This document shows positions 1 to 6,989 of a stretch of DNA of 64,000 nucleotides, piece by piece. The stretch lies in contig CAZRJB010000006.1 of assembly GCA_964600435.1 (NCBI GenBank), positions 1 through 64,000 of the forward strand. The letters run 5' to 3'. Position 1 is the first letter of the stretch. Each line of letters begins with the position of its first letter. Under the pieces are notes generated by a model. The model was not told where the DNA came from, did not search any database, and saw only the letters and a program-made list of their open reading frames with translations. A program made the translations under genes and the position numbers. This DNA is from HGM11367 sp964600435. Its GTDB lineage: Bacteria > Bacillota > Clostridia > Christensenellales > UBA1242.

Positions 1-20
1 TTTACTTCTTCAATCTTCAT
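1..20 (-). CDS. Start of a gene leaving the window, probable HipA-type partner (partial)
   Basis: Only the first six codons are inside the window (reads M-K-I-E-E-V on the minus strand). An AAGGAG ribosome binding site lies inside the last codons of the upstream XRE gene, and only one base separates that gene's TAA from this ATG, so the two are translationally coupled. XRE antitoxin-like genes of this shape are often followed by a HipA-family kinase toxin. That identity is inferred from context only; the visible residues cannot confirm it. Confidence 0.4.
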
Positions 21-21
21 C

Positions 22-315
22 TTAATACTCCTTTAAGTTTGAAACGATTTCGTTATTGAAAAGCATATTAAAGTCTGCTAAGGCATTTAATGCGTTAGCA
101 ATTTTCAACAGTGAGGTGAAAGCAATTTCGCCAGTTGATTCAAATCTGCGAATTGACGCATAACTAACCCCCGACTTCTTAGCCAAGCCTTGTTGGGTGA
201 GTTTACATTCCTTTCGCCTTTGTTTTACTCTTTCTGTTATTCCACTTAAAACACTCTGTTCGGTTAGTGCGTGGACAAAGTTATTTATATCATACATATT
301 CTTCATAATGCTCAT
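22..315 (-). CDS. XRE-family HTH regulator, HipB-like antitoxin
   Basis: A small protein with one Cro/CI-type helix-turn-helix (about residues 25-80, core LTQQGLAKKSGVSYASIRRF). Such proteins repress their own promoter, and the HipB class also neutralises a co-encoded kinase toxin. The next gene starts one base after the stop, matching a toxin-antitoxin operon. The longest reading starts at 315, but a TTGACA-N17-TAATAT promoter ends at 316, so that ATG would lie at or before the transcription start. The ATG at 306 or the one at 297 (reading M-Y-D) is more likely, on a nearly leaderless mRNA. Confident for XRE; moderate for HipB, because the partner is outside the window. Confidence 0.8.
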   Translation of the reverse strand: MSIMKNMYDINNFVHALTEQSVLSGITERVKQRRKECKLTQQGLAKKSGVSYASIRRFESTGEIAFTSLLKIANALNALADFNMLFNNEIVSNLKEY

Positions 316-365
316 ATATTAGCACTTTTATCCATATTTGTCAACAATTTGCTCAAATATTAGCA
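310..365 (-). promoter_or_regulatory. Promoter and two operator repeats of the XRE gene
   Basis: On the minus strand a -35 TTGACA (339-344) sits 17 bp from a -10 TAATAT (316-321). Two near-identical 15-bp repeats, GCTCATATATTAGCA (310-324) and GCTCAAATATTAGCA (351-365), lie 41 bp apart, each partly palindromic (GCT...AGC). The first covers the -10 box and the second covers another TAATAT. This is the expected layout for autorepression by an XRE antitoxin. Confidence 0.65.
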
Positions 366-517
366 ATTATTAAAAAGTCAACACAAAGTTGTCACTTTTT
401 AAGAAAACTTGATACTGTGCACATTTTTTACACTTTTTTATAATGTTTTTGCACATTTTTTGCAGTATTGCCAATTTTAGTGACATTTTTTGAAAAGACT
501 TGCAAAAGAATTGAAAG

Positions 518-772
518 TACGGTAAAAAACAAACACCTATTATAAAATTAGAACCTTACAATCAATTTAGCATACAAGAACAAGTTAGAATTAAAGACTT
601 TACTATCAGCAATGAAAATTTTAGTGAAAGTGAGAAAACATACATTCTTAATAATTGCAGTGTGGACTTTCTAGTAAAGGATAAGGTTAACCATGATTTT
701 TTAAAGTGCACCCAAACGGTAAATTTGCTCAAAAGTGCACCAAAACTGCACCGCAATTTTGAGTGGGTTTGA
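518..772 (+). pseudogene. Possible decayed coding remnant
   Basis: The 316-883 interval has no convincing intact gene. On the plus strand an 85-codon open stretch runs from just after a stop to TGA at 770-772 and reads like protein (for example KLEPYNQFSIQEQVRIKDF) but has no in-frame ATG and no ribosome binding site. It may be the C-terminal end of a lost gene of the integrated element. No family is recognised. Confidence 0.2.
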
Positions 773-883
773 TTAAAGAATAGAAAAGTTAGTCAAAATG
801 GTTAAAATTTTGGACAAAATTGACCATAGTTTTGATGATAATGCACAAAATGGGCATTGATAAAGTTATTTTAATGATTTTTC

Positions 884-932
884 ATTGCTCCTAAGCGATA
901 GGTCGAAGGTTCAAATCCTTTTACTCACACCA
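884..932 (+). pseudogene. 3' fragment of a tRNA-Arg gene, probable integration scar
   Basis: The sequence contains part of an anticodon arm (CTCCTAAGC, consistent with Arg-CCT), a good T-arm (GAAGG-TTCAAAT-CCTTT), a seven-base acceptor strand (TACTCAC), a discriminator A and an encoded CCA ending at 932. The matching 5' acceptor strand (GTGAGTA) and D-arm are absent upstream, so this is only the 3' half. Such fragments, beginning near the anticodon loop, are typical att sites left when an integrative element uses a tRNA gene. Its orientation implies the inserted DNA lies to its left. Confidence 0.65.
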
Positions 933-942
933 ATTTACAATT

Positions 943-972
943 AAAAAAGACGCTATTTTAAGCGTCTTTTTC
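943..972 (-). terminator. Intrinsic terminator overlapping the end of the nuclease gene
   Basis: AAAGACGCT and AGCGTCTTT pair around a six-base ATTTTA loop and are flanked by A and T runs, so it can act in both directions. The nuclease stop codon (958-960) lies in the loop. Confidence 0.75.
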
Positions 973-2238
973 TGTATAAAAATTAAATATCATCAACTTG
1001 ATTTTTAAATTTTCTTCTTCATTTTTCTTTATTGTAAACTCGAAAACATTATTTTTAATATTTTCGATAGAAACATATCGTTCATTGTTTTTTATCATAT
1101 TTGGAATATTGTCTAGCAATTTTTTAAAGCCTTTAACATTTTTATTGAAGAAAATTAAAGTGCCAGTACTTTCCTTATATGTTGTATATCCTAAAAGTTG
1201 AATAATTGAATCAGAGAATGTTTTTTCGCCTTTCCAAATTTTGCATTCTGCAATATAGGCTGGCTTACCATATTGTCCGATAAATATATCCGTTTTTCCA
1301 TTATTACTAAAAGTTTCTCCATTTGCATTTGAATATTGGGTGTTGAGAGCGGCAAGGATACTATTCCTAATGTCTTCCTCATCATTATTAAAATATGTTT
1401 TAGGAGTTCTTTCCATTGTGCTACAGAAATCATATATAAGTTGATTTATTTTACTTATGTCTTTATTATCAACATAATAATTTATTCCTTGATTATGCTT
1501 GTTTGGAGTCGGTAATTGCACTACTTTTTTGTTAATAACTATGCTTTGTTGAAAAGAAGTTTTTCCACTTTCTTTTACGGGTATTTTAAATTTTTGAAAT
1601 ATTGTATTTGTTTCTTCAATTTTTTTAGTTCTATGTTCAATCATTTGATTAATTGATTCTCTTATATTTCTCTCGTGATTTTTTAAATCTTTATTAACAT
1701 TTTCTATATTATGTTTAAATATTTTTATTTCTTCATTAAATTTATTTTGTATATATTTTTCAATATCTTCAATTTTAGTTGCATTTTTTAATTCTATTTT
1801 TAATGTCACTTTTATAGTTCCAATGCCATTTGAGTCCTTATTATTTACGCAAATATTTTCATATTCTCTAACAGAAAGACTTTCCATTCTAGTATTTGGA
1901 TATAAATGAAAAAATGATATATCTCCAGTATATCTAAATGTAATATACCAATACACATAATCTACTTCAGCTATATATGTTGAATTTCGATTGTATGAGA
2001 AAAAATCGCATCTTTCTTCATTTGTTGTTTTCTGATCCATATCAATATTAGGATTATCTAAATCGTATAGTGTAATATAATCTGGTTTGTATTTTTCAAA
2101 ATAATAATTTGCCAATTCTTCTTTCTCATAAGAAAGAAAATCACTATTTGGTATTGCGCAAATTTCTTCATAAATATCATTTTTTAATTCTTTTATAAAA
2201 TCTGCAGTCATTTTTCTGTGAAAAAATCTATCGTCCAT
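958..2238 (-). CDS. Solitary PD-(D/E)XK nuclease-like protein, possible defence gene
   Basis: About 426 residues. The C-terminal third carries a PD-(D/E)XK core: a helix with E (NDEEDIRNSILAAL), then GKTDIFI, and about 14 residues later AYIAECKIWKG. The D and the ECK supply the metal-binding and catalytic residues. The middle is a charged coiled-coil stretch; the N-terminal region is not recognised. The reading frame can start nine codons upstream, but that ATG overlaps an extended -10 (TGTTATAAT). The ATG at 2238, preceded by GAGGTG, is the better start. It lies between a tRNA scar and an integrase remnant with no methylase, so it is not a standard restriction-modification gene. Nuclease fold fairly sure; a defence role is inferred. 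Confidence 0.65.
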   Translation of the reverse strand: MDDRFFHRKMTADFIKELKNDIYEEICAIPNSDFLSYEKEELANYYFEKYKPDYITLYDLDNPNIDMDQKTTNEERCDFFSYNRNSTYIAEVDYVYWYITFRYTGDISFFHLYPNTRMESLSVREYENICVNNKDSNGIGTIKVTLKIELKNATKIEDIEKYIQNKFNEEIKIFKHNIENVNKDLKNHERNIRESINQMIEHRTKKIEETNTIFQKFKIPVKESGKTSFQQSIVINKKVVQLPTPNKHNQGINYYVDNKDISKINQLIYDFCSTMERTPKTYFNNDEEDIRNSILAALNTQYSNANGETFSNNGKTDIFIGQYGKPAYIAECKIWKGEKTFSDSIIQLLGYTTYKESTGTLIFFNKNVKGFKKLLDNIPNMIKNNERYVSIENIKNNVFEFTIKKNEEENLKIKLMIFNFYTEKDA

Positions 2239-2297
2239 AAGCACCTCAATCTCATTATAACACATTATTTCTCTAGCGACTGCTTTTTTGCGAATTT

Positions 2298-2510
2298 TTA
2301 TTCAAAAATTTTATTTATTATCTCACTTGCGTGGATGTCTGAGTTCTTTATGAAGTGGCTATAAAAGTCGCTGGTGGTTGAGGCTTTTGAGTGGCCTGCA
2401 CGGGCAGATACTGTTTTTATATCCACTCCTGCAACCAGTTGCAAGGTGATGTTTGTGAGTGAAGAGTTACTTTTGGTAAGCCTGCTTTTATTAATGTTTT
2501 TTGTAGCCAT
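2298..2510 (-). pseudogene. C-terminal remnant of a tyrosine recombinase/integrase
   Basis: The 70-residue reading matches the end of the phage-integrase catalytic domain: LQLVAGVDIKTVSARAGHSK, then ASTTSDFYSHF with the nucleophilic Tyr. The catalytic Arg and upstream His box, the rest of the domain and the N-terminal arm-binding domain are missing, and 2511-2686 contains nothing resembling them. It is the residue of an integrated element, consistent with the tRNA scar at 884-932. Confidence 0.7.
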
Positions 2511-2731
2511 ATTTCAAATATTTGTAAATGTTATAGGTATAAATTAGTTTTAAAGTGGTGCAAAATTTGTGTATGGTTTTGTAATAATTGGTTGCAGTTG
2601 ATATTTTCAAGTTTAAATATCCTTACACTTAAAAACCACAAAAAACACAAAAGTTAAGGCAAAAACTAGAAAATTTTATATAAGTTTTGATTTTTTTTGG
2701 AAATGTGGTAATGTATTTATGGAAGAAAGTT

Positions 2732-3202
2732 ATGAAAGATAAAAAAGTTGTTATTTACAGTGATAAAGTTAAACCTGCAATAGCAAAAACAATTAATATA
2801 AAATATCAATTTCCAAAAGTAGAAGAATTTGTAAAATTGTTTAATAGTGTAAACTGGGAGCGAGATAAAAAACGAGTTAAGCAAAATAAAAAAAATAGCT
2901 CATTTGCTGTCAGTTTGTATATTGAAAACGAAATCGTTGGGATGGGACGAGTTGTTGGCGATGGTTCTTACTTTACAATTTATGATATTGTGGTAGATAA
3001 AAATTTTCAAGGCCTAGGCATTGGCTCTATTATTATGAAAGAAATTGTTGAGTGGTATAAATCAATTGAAGATGAAGACACATTTCTTTATGCTAATGCT
3101 AGCAAAAATAGAGAACCATTTTATGAAAAATTCGGTTTTCGCTCTCGCCCTAATGAAGATGTTGGTGCAGGAATGAAATGGTATGGAGAAAAAAATAAAT
3201 AA
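2732..3202 (+). CDS. GNAT-family N-acetyltransferase
   Basis: A 156-residue acetyl-CoA-dependent N-acetyltransferase. The GNAT acetyl-CoA loop is visible (FQGLGIGSIIMKEIV), followed by the NREPFYEKFGFR strand-helix typical of the family end. The substrate cannot be read from sequence. The frame extends to 2687, but a weak promoter (TTGATT 2687-2692, TAATGT 2709-2714) precedes the ATG at 2732, which has GGAAG upstream. It overlaps the next gene by 20 bp and begins an accessory run of GNAT and kinase genes, all on the plus strand. Confidence 0.8.
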   Translation: MKDKKVVIYSDKVKPAIAKTINIKYQFPKVEEFVKLFNSVNWERDKKRVKQNKKNSSFAVSLYIENEIVGMGRVVGDGSYFTIYDIVVDKNFQGLGIGSIIMKEIVEWYKSIEDEDTFLYANASKNREPFYEKFGFRSRPNEDVGAGMKWYGEKNK

Positions 3203-3671
3203 ACTATATTTGCTTTGTGGCAAGCCTGGTTGTGGGAAAACAACTCTTGCAAAAAAATTAAATAAAGAGTTTGGTGTTATTCACTTATCTGCCGATGATT
3301 TTATGCTAAAATTGTTTGGAGAAATAACAGATAGAAAACTGTTTGACCAAAAGCTCACTGCCACAAAAAACTTGATTTACGATATTAGCAAGCAACTTTT
3401 AGTCAAAAACGATGTTGTTCTTGATTTTGGTTTTTGGACAAGAGATGAAAGAGATAAAATAAAATCGCTTTTTAAGGGCTCAAAAGTTATTCTTGTTTAT
3501 TTAAAATTGGATAATGAAGAAATATTTAAGCAAGTTGAAAATAGAAATAGCAATTTAAAAAACAATGAATATTTTATGGATAGAACCACATTTGATTTTT
3601 TATGTGCTAAATTTGAAGAACCAACTGAAGATGAAAATGCAATAATTTACTCGAATAAAACTGACTTATAG
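3183..3671 (+). CDS. AAA_33-type small P-loop kinase
   Basis: 162 residues with a clear Walker A at the N-terminus (GKPGCGKTT, about residues 13-21), then SADDF and a later LDFGFWTRDERDKI segment, as in small zeta-toxin or AAA_33-like kinases that phosphorylate metabolites or drugs. It begins inside the end of the upstream GNAT gene (20-bp overlap), suggesting translational coupling and related roles. The substrate is unknown. A lone antibiotic- or nucleotide-modifying kinase is plausible but not shown. Confidence 0.7.
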   Translation: MEKKINKLYLLCGKPGCGKTTLAKKLNKEFGVIHLSADDFMLKLFGEITDRKLFDQKLTATKNLIYDISKQLLVKNDVVLDFGFWTRDERDKIKSLFKGSKVILVYLKLDNEEIFKQVENRNSNLKNNEYFMDRTTFDFLCAKFEEPTEDENAIIYSNKTDL

Positions 3672-3695
3672 TTTTTTTGAACAAGGAATAGTTTT

Positions 3696-4178
3696 ATGAA
3701 GATTGAAGAAATTAAAGAAAAGCATTTTGAAGAAGTTAAAAAATTATTAGTTGAATTGCAAGAATTTGTTATTGAAATTGACAATTTTAAATTAAACACT
3801 ATTTCAAAAGATTACAGAGAAAAATATTTTGAATACATGTTGAAAGATTGCGAAGACAACCAAGGCAAAATTTTTGTTGCGACCGATGAGAATAAAGTTG
3901 TTGGAATAATTGCTGGTTTTGTTCAAAGTTATAACAAAAGAGATTGTCTTGATTATTCCTGCCCTAAAAAAGGACTTATTGCCGAACTTATTGTAAGCAA
4001 AAACGCAAGACGTGGCGGTGTGGGAACAATGTTGTTAAACACAATAGAAAAATATTTTAAATCCATTAATTGCGAGTTTTCACAAATTGATGTGTTTGCC
4101 CCAAATGAAAATGCTAAGATTTTTTATTACAAAAATGGCTATCAAGATAGAATGATAACCTTATTTAAAAAGTTATAA
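3696..4178 (+). CDS. GNAT-family N-acetyltransferase
   Basis: 160 residues with the GNAT acetyl-CoA-binding loop RRGGVGTMLL, preceded by the strand AELIVSKNA and followed by the typical AKIFYYKNGYQ ending. AAGGA lies upstream of the ATG, 24 bases after the kinase stop, so it probably belongs to the same transcript. The N-terminal half contains a long acidic linker. The acceptor substrate is unknown. Confidence 0.8.
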   Translation: MKIEEIKEKHFEEVKKLLVELQEFVIEIDNFKLNTISKDYREKYFEYMLKDCEDNQGKIFVATDENKVVGIIAGFVQSYNKRDCLDYSCPKKGLIAELIVSKNARRGGVGTMLLNTIEKYFKSINCEFSQIDVFAPNENAKIFYYKNGYQDRMITLFKKL

Positions 4179-4253
4179 GGGGTTTTATATGTACATCTTC
4201 TGAAAATAATGTATAATGAGTAAAAATTAAGTGTTAAAAGTGAGACGAAAAAC

Positions 4254-4802
4254 ATGAAAAAAATTCAAATTGTTCCATTGGCAAAAATGGAAGAAATGCG
4301 AAAGTATTTCTATGAATATTTAACTGAACTTTCTGAATTTGACCCTGATATAAAATTTGATGAAAAAGGCGTGCCAATTTATAAATGGTTTGATTGTTAT
4401 TGGGACGATAAAAATAGATTTCCTTTTTATTTTATGGTTGATGGTGTGATTGCGGGGTTTGCAATGATTAGAGAATTGGGCAATATGCATTATGATTTTG
4501 CAGAGTTTTATGTTTGTCCTGAATTTAGAAAAGACGGCAATGCAATTTGGTTTGCAACAGAAATAACTAATTTGTTTGAGGGGCAATTTGTTTTTTCAAC
4601 GCGTTTTACAAATCCACGAGCAATAAAGTTTTGGGGTAAATTTGCAAATCTTTTTGAAGACAATGAATTTACAGATGATGATATATGGAGAAATTGGTCC
4701 ATTAGAAAAATGAATTTTAAAAATCACAACTTAAATTTAAATCCTATATATTTTGAATTAATAAAAAGTGGAGAAAAAACTTATGAGGGCAGGCTGGCTT
4801 AA
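4254..4802 (+). CDS. GNAT acetyltransferase, N-terminal part of a frameshifted GNAT-ASCH fusion
   Basis: Residues 1 to about 150 form a GNAT-like domain (AEFYVCPEFRKDGNAIWF, then NPRAIKFWGKF). From about residue 153 the protein enters an ASCH domain (NLNLNPIYFELIKSGEKTY-EGRL) but stops at 4800-4802, shortly after the ASCH core begins. The continuation is found in another frame, from 4803 on. The break coincides with a tandem GGCT-GGCT at 4792-4799. Removing one GGCT restores G-R-L-N-D and one continuous reading frame to 5067. ASCH domains are RNA-binding and often linked to translation. It may be a recent pseudogene, a phase-variable gene or a sequence error. A separate TATAAT (about 4212) precedes it. 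Confidence 0.75.
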   Translation: MKKIQIVPLAKMEEMRKYFYEYLTELSEFDPDIKFDEKGVPIYKWFDCYWDDKNRFPFYFMVDGVIAGFAMIRELGNMHYDFAEFYVCPEFRKDGNAIWFATEITNLFEGQFVFSTRFTNPRAIKFWGKFANLFEDNEFTDDDIWRNWSIRKMNFKNHNLNLNPIYFELIKSGEKTYEGRLA

Positions 4803-5067
4803 CGACGAAAAAAGAAAATCTTTTAATATTGGTGACGAAATCACTTTTTATAAACAACCTGAAAGAGTTGAAACAATAAAAGCGATTGTTTTGGAAAAAT
4901 ATTTATTTAACAATTTTGAAGAAATGGCAAAAGAATTAGACAAATCAAAATTGGGTTTTGCTAACAAATCAAAAGAAGAAATGATTAATGTTTATAGAAC
5001 AATTTATTCAAAAGAAGACGAAAACCGTTTTGGTGTTATAATTTTTAAAATTAAAGTTATCAACTAA
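4768..5067 (+). CDS. ASCH domain, C-terminal part of the frameshifted GNAT-ASCH fusion
   Basis: In this frame the sequence from about 4798 reads LNDEKRKSFNIGDEITFY and continues with the rest of an ASCH domain to FGVIIFKIKVIN. The usual ASCH opening (ELIKSGEKTYEGRL) is in the upstream frame. The residues before 4798 (MEKKLMRAGW) are therefore out-of-frame translation of the upstream part. No good ribosome binding site precedes the candidate starts (4768 or 4783), so independent translation is doubtful. See the upstream entry for the 4-bp duplication. Confidence 0.65.
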   Translation: MEKKLMRAGWLNDEKRKSFNIGDEITFYKQPERVETIKAIVLEKYLFNNFEEMAKELDKSKLGFANKSKEEMINVYRTIYSKEDENRFGVIIFKIKVIN

Positions 5068-5117
5068 AAACATAAAAAATTTGAATTGATTGAGAAATAT
5101 ATTTTTGTTTGCATAAA

Positions 5118-5290
5118 TTGTTCAAAATCGGTGTTATGTTAATATATTAAACTTTTCGGCAACTAGCCACATGAAAAAAATTTTAAGGTTGTGCTAAAAC
5201 ATGTGTTTACAGGTTTGGAAAATATTAAAAATTCTTGTTGTTTTTATCAATAAAAAACTCACCAGTTGTTTACTGATGAGTTTTTATTTT
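5118..5290 (+). ncRNA. Candidate small RNA: promoter, no ORF, terminator
   Basis: TTGTTC (5118-5123), a 16-bp spacer and an extended -10, TGT-TAATAT (5140-5145), predict a start near 5152. About 100 bases later a strong terminator follows: AAAACTCACCAG and CTGATGAGTTTT around a short loop, then a T run (5252-5288). No reading frame with a ribosome binding site lies between. Inside, GGC-AACTA-GCC and CACATG/CATGTG can pair. The terminator could alternatively end readthrough from the GNAT cluster. No known RNA family is recognised. Confidence 0.4.
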
Positions 5291-5408
5291 GCCAAGGTTT
5301 TGTATTGTTTTTTTTGCTAATACAAAATTTGGATTTTTTGCATTTATGTTTAAACAATTAAAACGAAACAAAAACGTTTACAAATGCAAAAGTTTTTTTA
5401 TGTTTTAA

Positions 5409-6974
5409 CTATTTAATTTTCATTCTTCTACGCATTAAAATGAACACAACAGCGCCGACAATCACAACAATTGAACCTGCAACAATAAGGATTATTGAAA
5501 CTGTGTTTAAAGGTTCAACTTTGTTGATGTAAGAACTATATAACAATTGTCCACTAAGTGTTGTAACTTCAATGTAATATAGGTTGGTTTTGCTTAAAAC
5601 AATTTCGTTTAATTCATTAATTTCACCATTTTCTAAGGCTTCGTTTGTGATATAAATGTTATCTCTGCCAGTAATTTTTAAAACGCAATCGCCAACTTGA
5701 TTAATAACATTAGAAGTAGAGAATGAAACTGTAATGTTTTGGTTGGTTGTTGTTCCATTTTCATGAGAAAGAACAATTGGAACAGTTTTGTTGTTAATCC
5801 ATATAGAGAACGAATATTTTTGATTGAAATCATTGTTTGCATTAACAACAATTGTGTATGTTCCTGGACCAGTTTTAACATCTAGCAAGTGGATTGTTAA
5901 ATCTTTTAAGTATTTGTTTAAGTATAATGTTCCAACATTTTCGTTGGCAAGTTTTGCAAGAATTGACTTGCCGTTTAAAATTATGTCTTCTACATAACTA
6001 TTGTTATATGAGTTAAAGCTATAAGACTTACGGCTTTCTTCTGAACTTAAAATTGTAAAGAATATTGGAGATTCGAAAATGTTTTCGCCGTCAATTTTTG
6101 CAGTAAACCAAATTTTGTAAAGGCCTGCTTGTGTAAAAGTCCAAGAATATTTGGTTGTTGTTGCAACTTCAATTTTGTTGCCGTTTAATTCAACATTTAT
6201 TACAGGATAAGCATTTTGGTCATATATGCTTAAAGTTGATTGAGGAATAACAACGTCAACCGATGAATCGTAAATTGCATAATTGATTGGAGAATCATTA
6301 TTAACATTAAATATTACACTGCTAAGATATTGCATTGAGAAATATTCGGTGTCGGAGTAGTTTCCAAACAAATGCACATTTCCCGCCAAGTCTTCAAACT
6401 TAAACAAATATACTCCAGAAGTTTTTAAAGTAATATAAGACATGTTGTTAGATTCGACAACTTTTTGTTGGAATTGTGATTTTCCAACTTCTCCATAGAA
6501 AATTGTTGCTGTAATTTTGTTTTCTGGAATTAAATAATAATTTGTCCAAGAAATTTTTCTTCCTTTATTGAATCCGTCTTCGGTGTAAACCGTGATTGTG
6601 TCGGAAGTTTTTTTAGTTAAATCGGTAGAACTTCCGTCTGTTTCATATTTAACAAAACCTTTTTCGTTAAACAAAGAATTTGTTTCTGGAATTTTTGTAA
6701 TGGCAATTCTTTCAGAGAAAAATTCGGTTGAACTGTTAGCTTTGCTATAATCTGTGTGAATTAGATAAATTGCCGTGTATGTGTTAACAATTTCAATAAA
6801 ATCGTAGGTCAAGTTTTTACTTTCGTTTGTTTCAATAACAAAATCTCCGTTTAAAATGTAGTGTTTTTGTTCTGTTATTGTAATATTTGTGCCATTTTCG
6901 TATTTTGTGTAAGTAAATGGATTTCCAGTTTCCTTAATTTCTAAATTGTTAAAACCGTCGGCATTAATTTTCAT
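5409..6974 (-). CDS. C-terminal, membrane-anchored part of a giant Ig-like surface protein
   Basis: 521 residues of beta-rich, Asn/Thr-rich Ig-like modules ending in one membrane helix (TVSIILIVAGSIVVIVGAVV) and a basic tail (RRRMKIK). It has no signal peptide and its ATG has no ribosome binding site. It lies in the same frame as the upstream gene, separated only by TAA (6990-6992) and five sense codons. The pair therefore reads as one secreted, C-terminally anchored protein of roughly 2,500 residues interrupted by a nonsense codon. Alone, this part would lack an export signal. It may be untranslated, made by readthrough, or evidence of a sequence error. Confidence 0.75.
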   Translation of the reverse strand: MKINADGFNNLEIKETGNPFTYTKYENGTNITITEQKHYILNGDFVIETNESKNLTYDFIEIVNTYTAIYLIHTDYSKANSSTEFFSERIAITKIPETNSLFNEKGFVKYETDGSSTDLTKKTSDTITVYTEDGFNKGRKISWTNYYLIPENKITATIFYGEVGKSQFQQKVVESNNMSYITLKTSGVYLFKFEDLAGNVHLFGNYSDTEYFSMQYLSSVIFNVNNDSPINYAIYDSSVDVVIPQSTLSIYDQNAYPVINVELNGNKIEVATTTKYSWTFTQAGLYKIWFTAKIDGENIFESPIFFTILSSEESRKSYSFNSYNNSYVEDIILNGKSILAKLANENVGTLYLNKYLKDLTIHLLDVKTGPGTYTIVVNANNDFNQKYSFSIWINNKTVPIVLSHENGTTTNQNITVSFSTSNVINQVGDCVLKITGRDNIYITNEALENGEINELNEIVLSKTNLYYIEVTTLSGQLLYSSYINKVEPLNTVSIILIVAGSIVVIVGAVVFILMRRRMKIK

Positions 6975-6989
6975 AACTTGATATTTAAA

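Noticed and set aside
4791..4803. GNAT-ASCH break considered as programmed frameshifting
   Set aside because: No slippery heptamer or obvious stimulatory hairpin is at the site; a 4-bp duplication explains the break more simply.
5152..5250. Candidate small RNA considered as a known riboswitch (purine, SAM, preQ1, ZTP)
   Set aside because: None of the conserved core sequences of these classes is present, and no gene follows on the same strand.
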